Of a DNA stretch of 33,646 nucleotides, positions 14,511 to 20,429 are shown piece after piece (position 1 is the stretch's first letter; every line of letters starts with the position of its first letter). The notes below the pieces were generated by a model, which was not told where the DNA came from, did no database searches, and worked only from the letters and a program-made list of their open reading frames with translations. The position numbers and the translations under genes were made by a program. The stretch spans positions 1 through 33,646 of the forward strand of contig JADZAY010000016.1 in NCBI GenBank assembly GCA_020852375.1. The letters are read 5' to 3'. Source of the stretch: Candidatus Yanofskyibacteriota bacterium. Its GTDB lineage: Bacteria; Patescibacteriota; Minisyncoccia; 2-02-FULL-40-12; GWA2-44-9.

Positions 14511-15422
14511 CTACACCCGCAGGAAGCGGCGAATGGCGATGAGCGAGGAGACGACGCCGAGGCCGACCCCCGCGACTAGGACCAGGAGAACGATTTGCGG
14601 CGCGTTCCCGCTCACGTAACCAATGAGCGAGACGCCGGGCATCAAAAGCGCGACTTTCGGCGACACGCTCGCCGCCGCGATGAAGAACACGACCAGCGCG
14701 AGCAGACCCGCGACGATGCCGTAGATGGAACCCTCCACCAGGTACGGCGCACGGATGTACCAGTTCGAACCGCCGACCAATCGCATGATCTCGATCTCGG
14801 ATTTCTGGTTGTAGATGGTAAGCCGGATGGTGTTGAACGCGACCAGCACCGCGATAACCGCGAGCACGAGCGTCGCAACCAATCCCCCTTCCTGGGTAGA
14901 CTGCGCGATACGCTGGACGCGCCCGATGACCGCCTCGTTCTCGTAGTAGTTGATCTTGTCGATGGCGGTGCGCTGCTTGTTGGTCTCCAGGAAGCTCACG
15001 ATGGAAGCATACTGCCCCGCATCGGTTGCCTTGATGTTCAGCGATGACTGCAATGGATTGACCTCCAGCTCCGCGAGTGACTCTTGGATGAGCGCGTCTT
15101 GCGCGTGTCGCTCTTTGAACATCGCGAGCGCCTCTTCGCGGCTCACGTACTGTACGGAGCGGACCGTATTGAGCGATTCGAGATCGGCCTTCACCGCGCG
15201 GATCGCATCATCGGACACATCGGTCTTGAAATAAACGCTCACATCCACCTTGCTCTCGAGCCCGGACACCAACACGCCGGACAAAAAGTTCGCGGCAATA
15301 AGCCCCAGGAACATGAGCAGCACCAGCGACATGACGCCCGTCGTGCCGAACGAAACATAGCTGTTACGGCGGAAGTTCGTCCACCCAGATGTCACCACAC
15401 GCAGAAGTTTCTCCTTAAGCAT
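14511..15422 (-). CDS. ftsX: cell division protein FtsX
   Basis: The 303-aa product is the permease-like partner of FtsE, which couples divisome ATPase activity to peptidoglycan hydrolases outside the cell. It has the typical layout: TM1 at about 25-48, a large extracytoplasmic loop at about 50-175 (with DVSVYFKTDVSDD near 60), and three more TM segments at about 180-300. The conserved cytoplasmic signature RLTIYNQKSEIEIMRLVGGS is near 202. Its ATG is 3 bp after the ftsE stop. Confidence 0.96.
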   Translation of the reverse strand: MLKEKLLRVVTSGWTNFRRNSYVSFGTTGVMSLVLLMFLGLIAANFLSGVLVSGLESKVDVSVYFKTDVSDDAIRAVKADLESLNTVRSVQYVSREEALAMFKERHAQDALIQESLAELEVNPLQSSLNIKATDAGQYASIVSFLETNKQRTAIDKINYYENEAVIGRVQRIAQSTQEGGLVATLVLAVIAVLVAFNTIRLTIYNQKSEIEIMRLVGGSNWYIRAPYLVEGSIYGIVAGLLALVVFFIAAASVSPKVALLMPGVSLIGYVSGNAPQIVLLVLVAGVGLGVVSSLIAIRRFLRV

Positions 15423-15425
15423 ATG

Positions 15426-16109
15426 CTAAATGATATATTTCCCGTTCTCCGTTTGGTCGCGCACGATCTTCCCCTTCTCCATGGTCACCACGCGGCGGCT
15501 CAATGCATCGACGATCTCTCGGTTGTGCGTGACCAGCACTACGGTAGTGCCCAGCTCGTTGATCTTTTGGAGCAATTGTATCACGTCGTGACTGTTGATC
15601 AGGTCGAGGTTCCCGGTCGGTTCGTCAGCCAAGATGATACGCGGACGATGGATGAGGGCACGGGCGATCGCCAAACGCTGCTTCTCTCCCCCGGAAAGCT
15701 GGTGCGGGAAGTTCACCGCCTTGTCGCCGAGACCGACGATTTCGAGCGCCTTCGGGACATCTTCCTGGATACGAGCCGTCGATGCCCCGACTACTTCGAG
15801 CGCAAATGCCACATTCTCGAATGCGTTCTTTCCCGAGAGCAGCTTGAAGTCCTGGAAGATCGTCCCGATCTTTCGGCGCAGTAATGGGATATCGTCGCTC
15901 GACAATGACGCGAGATTGACGTCGTCGATAACGACATCGCCCTCGGTCGGCCGCAATTCGCGGGTCAGTAAGCGAAGCAGAGTACTCTTTCCGGCTCCAG
16001 CAGGGCCGACGATCGACACCAGCTCTCCGTCCTTTATCTCAAGGTTGATCTCGTGGAGAGCGACGAAGCTGTCGTCGTATACGGTGGAAATATTCTTCAG
16101 TTCGATCAT
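15426..16109 (-). CDS. ftsE: cell division ATP-binding protein FtsE
   Basis: The 227-aa ABC ATPase works with FtsX. Walker A is GPAGAGKST (about 35-43), the Q-loop lies in FQDFKLL near 86, the signature LSGGEKQR is near 138, Walker B with the catalytic Glu is [11 protein letters not shown] near 159, and the switch His is in LVTHNR near 196. Length and motifs are complete. It starts 15 bp after the prfB stop with no clear SD, so it probably depends on the tRNA-Thr/prfB transcript. Confidence 0.96.
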   Translation of the reverse strand: MIELKNISTVYDDSFVALHEINLEIKDGELVSIVGPAGAGKSTLLRLLTRELRPTEGDVVIDDVNLASLSSDDIPLLRRKIGTIFQDFKLLSGKNAFENVAFALEVVGASTARIQEDVPKALEIVGLGDKAVNFPHQLSGGEKQRLAIARALIHRPRIILADEPTGNLDLINSHDVIQLLQKINELGTTVVLVTHNREIVDALSRRVVTMEKGKIVRDQTENGKYII

Positions 16110-16124
16110 CGGAACAGCGCGAGG

Positions 16125-16847
16125 TTATTGAATGAATTTCGAGAGATCACCGTCGAGCACCTTCTCCGGCTGGGACGATCGCGCTCCCGTGCGGTGATCT
16201 TTCACAAAATGGTCGTCGAGCACGTAGGAGCGGATCTGACTACCCCGATCGATGCCACCGCTCTTGAGCTCCGGCTTCAGCTGGGACAAGTCGCTTGCCT
16301 TCGACTCCTCCATGCGCCGCGCCAGGATCGACGCGAGAAGCTGGAGGGCCTTTTCTTTGTTCTGCGCCTGACTGCGTTCGGTCTGCACCGCGACTGCGAT
16401 CCCGGTCGGCACATGCCGAGCCCGAACAGCGGTCTCGACTTTGTTGACGTTCTGTCCACCCTTTCCGGACGAGCGGAATGTATCGAACTCCAGATCGCCT
16501 GGATTGAGCTTCAGCTCATGCGCGGAGATCTCTGGAAGCACCTGCACGAGCGCGAACGACGTCATGCGCTTTCCCTGCGCATTGAACGGCGACTTCCGCA
16601 CCAACCGGTGCACGCCGGACTCCCCTTTCAGTGTAGCATACACCCCCTCCCCAATCACCTCGCACTGAGCGCTCTTGATGCCCCGCTGTTCACCGAGCGA
16701 TTCGTCGAGAACGCGAAAATCCCACCCCCGAGAGGTTGCGAATCGCATATACATCCGTCGAAGCATTGATGCCCAGTCTTGCGCATCAACCCCGCCTTCG
16801 CCGGCATAGATCGACAGCAGCGCCTTATTGGGCACATAGGTAAACAT
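16125..16847 (-). CDS. prfB: peptide chain release factor 2, lacking the N-terminal domain
   Basis: The 240-aa protein aligns with RF2 from the start of domain 2 to the end. It has the stop-codon reading tripeptide SPF at 86-88 (HRLVRKSPF) and the catalytic GGQ at 130-132 (GKGGQNVNK). [10 protein letters not shown] near 203 is also typical. The first about 120 residues of canonical 365-aa RF2, the helical domain 1, are absent, and no frame coding for them exists upstream because tRNA-Thr lies there. No programmed frameshift is therefore possible. The ATG at 16847 is 5 nt after the tRNA 3' end, with GGAGGTG inside the tRNA 8 nt upstream. A GTG further upstream lies in the tRNA anticodon arm and is rejected. 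It should release at UGA and UAA. Confidence 0.88.
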   Translation of the reverse strand: MFTYVPNKALLSIYAGEGGVDAQDWASMLRRMYMRFATSRGWDFRVLDESLGEQRGIKSAQCEVIGEGVYATLKGESGVHRLVRKSPFNAQGKRMTSFALVQVLPEISAHELKLNPGDLEFDTFRSSGKGGQNVNKVETAVRARHVPTGIAVAVQTERSQAQNKEKALQLLASILARRMEESKASDLSQLKPELKSGGIDRGSQIRSYVLDDHFVKDHRTGARSSQPEKVLDGDLSKFIQ

Positions 16848-16852
16848 CTCGG

Positions 16853-16925
16853 AGCCACCTCCCAGATTCGAACTGGGGACCTCCACTTTACGAAAGTGTT
16901 GCTCTACCAGCTGAGCTAAGGTGGC
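16853..16925 (-). tRNA. tRNA-Thr (anticodon CGT)
   Basis: The 73-nt cloverleaf has acceptor GCCACCT/AGGTGGC, D-arm GCTC...GAGC, anticodon loop TTCGTAA (CGT, reading ACG) and T-arm CCCAG-TTCGAAT-CTGGG. The discriminator is T, followed by CCG, so CCA is not encoded. prfB begins 5 nt downstream on the same strand. Confidence 0.96.
16856..16862 (-). promoter_or_regulatory. Shine-Dalgarno of prfB inside tRNA-Thr
   Basis: On the minus strand GGAGGTG spans the T-stem and acceptor 3' strands of tRNA-Thr and lies 8 nt before the prfB ATG. It is the only SD-like sequence at that start. In a folded tRNA it is base-paired, and RNase Z cleavage would remove it from the prfB message. Confidence 0.5.
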
Positions 16926-16940
16926 CTGCTCGCAACCCGC

Positions 16941-16946
16941 ACTATA
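16941..16946 (-). promoter_or_regulatory. extended -10 TATAGT for tRNA-Thr-prfB-ftsEX
   Basis: On the minus strand GATGC-TATAGT lies 15 nt before the tRNA 5' end. No further promoter is visible before prfB, ftsE or ftsX, so this may drive the whole unit. Confidence 0.6.
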
Positions 16947-16968
16947 GCATCAAATCGGCGGAATATCA

Positions 16969-17002
16969 ATAAAAACACGAAGCCCCTCGCGTGAGGGGCT
17001 TC
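16969..17002 (-). terminator. intrinsic terminator after the 45-aa peptide gene
   Basis: On the minus strand GAAGCCCCTC / GAGGGGCTTC forms a 10-bp stem, followed by GTGTTTTTATT. It separates the peptide gene from the tRNA-Thr promoter. Confidence 0.85.
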
Positions 17003-17015
17003 GCTTGGATACGTA

Positions 17016-17153
17016 TTACCGGTGGATAACACCCGCATCCGTCGTGGGCGTCGGGGTCGGAGCGACCTCAGTATCGTCTGCACTGGCCGAGAACGCAAAC
17101 CCCGCAACTACGAGCACTGCAACGGCAAGGATGCCGATAAAATAGTTCTTCAT
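17016..17153 (-). CDS. 45-aa secreted or membrane peptide
   Basis: A small ORF beginning MKNYFIGILAVAVLVVAG: a Lys-containing N-terminus, a hydrophobic stretch at about 5-22, an Ala/Ser segment (SASADD) that could be a signal cleavage site, and a Thr/Pro tail (PTPTPTT). The start is chosen because TACAAT ends 7 nt before the ATG, and the gene has its own terminator 13 bp after the stop. Promoter, ORF and terminator together support a real gene. It may be a single-TM peptide or an exported peptide of about 20 residues. No homologue is recognised. Confidence 0.65.
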   Translation of the reverse strand: MKNYFIGILAVAVLVVAGFAFSASADDTEVAPTPTPTTDAGVIHR

Positions 17154-17160
17154 AGAATCC

Positions 17161-17166
17161 ATTGTA
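17161..17166 (-). promoter_or_regulatory. -10 TACAAT, near-leaderless, for the 45-aa peptide gene
   Basis: On the minus strand GAG-TACAAT is followed by GGATTCT and ATG, spacing 7. Confidence 0.6.
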
Positions 17167-17207
17167 CTCGGGCGATCACATCGAGCAATCTTGACTACTC
17201 GCCAATA

Positions 17208-17358
17208 ATCGGTCCGGCGTTCGATTCCCGTATACCGGCTAGTGTAGCAACGGGAATCGGCTTCGTCTCTCGGCTCGCCAGTCGCTCGCCTCGGACTAGC
17301 CACCGCCTCCCGGGTGCGCCTACTGGCGCACCATCGGTCCGGCGTTCGATTCCCGTAT
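17208..17358 (+). repeat. 26-bp exact direct repeat resembling a tRNA T-arm
   Basis: Positions 17208-17233 and 17333-17358 are identical over 26 bp and contain GTTCGATTCCCGTAT, nearly the T-arm of the tRNA-Gly gene 60 bp away on the other strand. In both copies a C interrupts the 5' T-stem (GGCG instead of GGG), so neither can form a normal T-arm, and no acceptor or anticodon arm pairs with them. An 8-bp hairpin (GGTGCGCC/GGCGCACC) lies at about 17313-17332 between the copies. These look like tRNA-derived fragments rather than functional tRNAs. Confidence 0.75.
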
Positions 17359-17370
17359 CCTTTCGGCCAC

Positions 17371-17410
17371 ACACAGCACAACAGCCCATTGATGGGCTGT
17401 TGTGCTGTGT
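17371..17410 (-). terminator. 18-bp perfect hairpin behind tRNA-Gly
   Basis: Arms 17371-17388 and 17393-17410 pair perfectly, loop TTGA. It begins 3 nt after the tRNA-Gly 3' end on the minus strand. No U-run follows, so termination is likely but not certain; it may instead be a processing or protective structure. Confidence 0.55.
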
Positions 17411-17412
17411 TG

Positions 17413-17483
17413 AGCGGGATACGGGAATCGAACCCGTGTCTTAACCTTGGGAAGGTCACGTATTGCCACTATACGAATCCCGC
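17413..17483 (-). tRNA. tRNA-Gly (anticodon CCC)
   Basis: The 71-nt cloverleaf has acceptor GCGGGAT/ATCCCGC, anticodon stem TGACC/GGTTA with loop TTCCCAA (CCC, reading GGG), and T-arm ACGGG-TTCGATT-CCCGT. The discriminator is T and CCA is not encoded (CAA follows). GATAGT at 17492-17497, overlapping the end of the FtsB-like gene, is a possible -10. Confidence 0.95.
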
Positions 17484-17492
17484 ATCGCTCCA

Positions 17493-17864
17493 CTATCGCT
17501 CATCCCCAACGAGCCAGTTCCACCACGCCCGCCATTGAGAACGACTGCTTGAGGTGGTCGACGGCGGAGATATTGTAGCCGATTTCTCCGATTTGTACAC
17601 GAACACCACGGTTTCGTCGGGTTGATGATAGTTCAGCCGTTGCCGCGCCAGAAGCGCAAGCCACTGCGGCTGCCGCATCCGCTCCACTTCGCCCGCAAGC
17701 CGCTGATTTTCCCGTTGGGCATCCTGAATGCGCGTGCGCAGCCCCTGAAGCTCCTGCTCGGCGACATGGCGCCGCATTCCGGCAGCAACGGCCGCGACCA
17801 CGAGCCAGACCGCGAGTCCGGCAAGCACGACCGTCGTTAATTTCGAGCGTACGAGCGGGTGCAT
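17493..17864 (-). CDS. FtsB/DivIC-like septum formation initiator
   Basis: The 123-aa protein has one TM helix at about 9-30, a coiled coil at about 32-66 (EQELQGLRTRIQDAQRENQ), and the family's short C-terminal cap (ARQRLNYHQPDETVVFVYK) at about 73-91, followed by a Ser/Trp-rich tail. FtsB/DivIC bridges FtsL and FtsQ in the divisome. It lies near ftsEX but in a separate unit. The start has no clear SD or -10. Confidence 0.85.
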   Translation of the reverse strand: MHPLVRSKLTTVVLAGLAVWLVVAAVAAGMRRHVAEQELQGLRTRIQDAQRENQRLAGEVERMRQPQWLALLARQRLNYHQPDETVVFVYKSEKSATISPPSTTSSSRSQWRAWWNWLVGDER

Positions 17865-17909
17865 AGAAGGGTTGCCTGAGGCGATGCGGCACGTTACACT
17901 TCCGATACT

Positions 17910-18011
17910 ATGCTCATCAGCGATACGGCAAAGCGCGTCATTTCGATCTCCATTGCGGTCATCACGATCGCAAGCATGGTTGTGTTCTTGCTCGTCCCCC
18001 TGCTCGGGTAG
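17910..18011 (+). CDS. 33-aa single-TM mini-ORF
   Basis: ATG at 17910 to TAG at 18011 encodes MLISDTAKR followed by a hydrophobic helix (VISISIAVITIASMVVFLLV). A TACACT hexamer ends 9 nt before the ATG. It is divergent from the FtsB-like gene and its stop is 6 bp from the lepA stop. Topology and promoter spacing fit a small membrane protein, but at this length chance cannot be excluded. Confidence 0.45.
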   Translation: MLISDTAKRVISISIAVITIASMVVFLLVPLLG

Positions 18012-18017
18012 TATACC

Positions 18018-19814
18018 CTACTTCTTCAGCATTTTGAGGAACACGTCGTGCGGAATCTGCACACGACCCTCAGTTTTCATGCGCTTTTTGCCCTCCGCCT
18101 GTTTTTTCAAAAGCTTCATCTTGCGGGTCACATCGCCTCCATAGAGATAGCCAGTCACATCCTTCCGCAAGGCACTGATAGTCTCTCGCGCGATAATCTT
18201 CCCCCCAAGCGCCGCCTGCAGAGTCACCTCGAACCACTGCTTCGGGAGCACCTCTTTCAGCTTCGTCACCATTGAACGCCCGATATGCTGCGCCTGTTCT
18301 CGCGGCACGATGCGCGAGAACGGTTCGACCAACTCTCCGGCAACGAGAATGTCCAAGCGAACCAGGTCGTACGGCTGCACACCTGCGGGCTCATAGCTCA
18401 TGGAGGCGTACCCCTGCGAAACCGACTTCAGGTGGTCATAGAATTCGGTCACGATCTCCGACAGCGGGACGGTATATTTCAGCACCGTCGTTTCGGTGCC
18501 GATATATTCGGTCGCGACATAGGTGTTCCGGATGGTTGCCACCAGCTCCATTACTGCGCCCAGATAGGTCGCTGGAAGAATGATCTCAAGCGACACGATC
18601 GGCTCGGCGATCTTCTCCCATCGGGAGGGATCCGGGAGCAATGCCGCCGAGCGCACATACTCGGTGGTGCCGTCGTTCATCAGCACCTCGTACTGCACCG
18701 ACGGCGTTGTCACGATCAACTTCAATCCGAACTCACGAGCTAATCGCTCACTGACGATCTCCACGTGCAGCATGCCCAAGAAACCCAGCCGAAATCCCCG
18801 GCCCAGACCGGCCGATGACTCCGGCTCGTACTGCAGAGCAGCATCGGTGAGCTTCAACTTTCCCAGCGCGTCTTTGAGCTCATCGTACTGCTCCGCGTTC
18901 TCGGGGAAGAAGCTGGCGAATACCATGGGGCGCATCTCGCGATATCCGGGAAGCGGTTCGAACCCCGCCGGATCCGTGCCCGCCATGGTGAGCGTGTCGC
19001 CGACCCGGATCTCGCCCGGATCTTTCAAGCCGGTCGCAACATAGCCGATCTGCCCCGCGGTCAGCGTGCGCCCCGCGGTCAATCGCGGTGCAAAATAGCC
19101 GACCTCGAGCGCATCGGCACGGCTACGCGTCGCCCATGCCAGGATCTTGTCGTTCTGACGGATAGAGCCCGAGACGATGCGCACGAATGCAATGACGCCC
19201 TTGTATGCGTCGAAGGTCGAGTCGAAAATGATGGCCCGCGTCCATGTGTCATGCCACCGCTCCGATGGTGCGGGCACCTTCCGAATGACACGCTCAAGCA
19301 GCTGCTGCACATTGTGCCCGGTCTTTCCGGAGATCTCGAGGATATCCGACTCCTCGACTCCGAGCAGATACGCCAGCTCCTCCTTCACCTGGGCCGTCCG
19401 CGCATTGACCATGTCCACCTTGTTGACCGCAGGAATGATGGTCAACCCCTGCCGCTGAGCAAGGTGCAGGTTCGCAAGCGTCTGCGCCTGGACGCCTTTG
19501 GTCGCATCGACGAGCAGGATCGCACCCTCAACCGCCGCGAGCGAACGGCTGACCTCGTAGGAAAAGTCCACATGTCCCGGTGTGTCGATGAGGTTCAGCT
19601 CATATTCCGTGCCGTCGAGCGCGTAGTGCATGCGCACCGGCTGGAGCTTGATGGTGATGCCGCGCTCACGCTCCAAGTCCATCGTATCCAGATACTGCTC
19701 CTTCATCTGCCGCTTCTGGACCGTTCCGGTCAGCTCCAAAAAACGGTCCGCAAGCGTGGACTTCCCGTGATCGATATGCGCGATAATACAAAAATTCCGT
19801 ATCTCTTGAGCCAT
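18018..19814 (-). CDS. lepA: elongation factor 4 (LepA)
   Basis: The 598-aa translational GTPase acts on stalled or pre-initiation ribosomes (back-translocase/LepA). G1 lies in AHIDHGKST near 13, G3 in DTPGHVDF near 77, G4 in NKVDM near 131, followed by an EF-G-like domain II, domains III and V, and the LepA-specific C-terminal domain ending in a Lys-rich tail. It is the normal length and is monocistronic. TATAGT (19826-19831) lies 11 nt before the ATG, giving a leader of only about 4-5 nt and no SD. Confidence 0.97.
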   Translation of the reverse strand: MAQEIRNFCIIAHIDHGKSTLADRFLELTGTVQKRQMKEQYLDTMDLERERGITIKLQPVRMHYALDGTEYELNLIDTPGHVDFSYEVSRSLAAVEGAILLVDATKGVQAQTLANLHLAQRQGLTIIPAVNKVDMVNARTAQVKEELAYLLGVEESDILEISGKTGHNVQQLLERVIRKVPAPSERWHDTWTRAIIFDSTFDAYKGVIAFVRIVSGSIRQNDKILAWATRSRADALEVGYFAPRLTAGRTLTAGQIGYVATGLKDPGEIRVGDTLTMAGTDPAGFEPLPGYREMRPMVFASFFPENAEQYDELKDALGKLKLTDAALQYEPESSAGLGRGFRLGFLGMLHVEIVSERLAREFGLKLIVTTPSVQYEVLMNDGTTEYVRSAALLPDPSRWEKIAEPIVSLEIILPATYLGAVMELVATIRNTYVATEYIGTETTVLKYTVPLSEIVTEFYDHLKSVSQGYASMSYEPAGVQPYDLVRLDILVAGELVEPFSRIVPREQAQHIGRSMVTKLKEVLPKQWFEVTLQAALGGKIIARETISALRKDVTGYLYGGDVTRKMKLLKKQAEGKKRMKTEGRVQIPHDVFLKMLKK

Positions 19815-19825
19815 AACAGTTCCGC

Positions 19826-19831
19826 ACTATA
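19826..19831 (-). promoter_or_regulatory. extended -10 TATAGT for lepA
   Basis: On the minus strand CGTGG-TATAGT is followed by 11 nt and ATG. The predicted leader is too short for an SD. Confidence 0.6.
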
Positions 19832-19847
19832 CCACGTTTTTTCGCAG

Positions 19848-19880
19848 AAAAAAAGGGCCCGCCACATGTGATGCAAGCCC
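19848..19880 (-). terminator. intrinsic terminator after the lipoprotein gene
   Basis: On the minus strand GGGCTTGC pairs with GCGGGCCC (two G-U pairs, loop of 10) and is followed by TTTTTTT. Confidence 0.75.
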
Positions 19881-19895
19881 TTCTGGAGCTAGTCG

Positions 19896-20375
19896 CTAAA
19901 GAATTCGGAACCGAGTGGGGACGCGCTGCTGAAAGACAACAGCATCCTGGTTGAGGCTCGTGCCGTGGTAAAGAAGCATGCCCGTATGACCCATGACCAA
20001 CAGCAGGTCAACGGTGTGCCCCTTGGCGAAGTCGTAAAACCCATTCTGTGGGCTAAGACCGAATCCTCCTTCCAGTGTGCACGACAGCCCCGCGGAACCG
20101 AACCCACCGCCTATTGTGTTGATAAAGGTAGCTCCGTCTTCGCGTATTGCAGCTACGCCCACGAACAGATTCTGTACGGGAAGTCTGCAGTTAGCCTTCA
20201 CCACAATCTGCTGGCCAAGCCGCAACGACGACCCCTCCTGCGGTGTGTATGAGATGGAGCTGAAAAATTCGCTATCGAGACTTGGTCCGGACAGCGAGGT
20301 TGACTCCGTACACGAAACCGACAGCAGCGCCGCCAGCACGACCACAACGGCCGCCGCTAATGCCTTCAAGCGCAT
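19896..20375 (-). CDS. putative lipoprotein, 159 aa
   Basis: Unrecognised domain. The signal peptide (about 1-21, MRLKALAAAVVVVLAALLS) ends in VSC, a lipobox with Cys22, so membrane anchoring by lipid is likely. The mature part (about 137 residues) is Gly/Ser-rich and probably beta-structured, with one more Cys pair (in KANCRLP and GLSCTLE) that could form a disulfide. Initiation differs from its neighbours: an AGGAGG SD and a TTGACA-N17-TATCTA promoter are both present, and it has its own terminator. It therefore looks independently expressed, perhaps at a high level. Confidence 0.75.
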   Translation of the reverse strand: MRLKALAAAVVVVLAALLSVSCTESTSLSGPSLDSEFFSSISYTPQEGSSLRLGQQIVVKANCRLPVQNLFVGVAAIREDGATFINTIGGGFGSAGLSCTLEGGFGLSPQNGFYDFAKGHTVDLLLVMGHTGMLLYHGTSLNQDAVVFQQRVPTRFRIL

Positions 20376-20400
20376 ACACCCTCCTCTCGAGGATGCGAAC

Positions 20401-20429
20401 TAGATACTACACAATTTACTACCTGTCAA
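20401..20429 (-). promoter_or_regulatory. classical -35/-10 promoter for the lipoprotein gene
   Basis: On the minus strand TTGACA (20424-20429) is spaced 17 bp from TATCTA (20401-20406). The -35 lies at the end of the upstream DUF4012 frame. It is the clearest consensus -35 in the window. Confidence 0.6.

Noticed and set aside
16848-16886. upstream GTG start for prfB adding 13 residues
   Set aside because: That codon lies in the anticodon arm of tRNA-Thr, and the added residues have no RF2 similarity.
17208-17358. functional plus-strand tRNA genes at the T-arm-like repeats
   Set aside because: The T-stem is broken by an extra C and no matching acceptor, D or anticodon arms can be paired.
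17022-17459. frames of 140-147 codons across the tRNA-Gly region on both strands
   Set aside because: Peptides such as RDTGIEP and GIRESN are translations of tRNA T-arm sequence, a common false gene. Only the last 45 codons of the minus frame (17016-17153) have a promoter and terminator.
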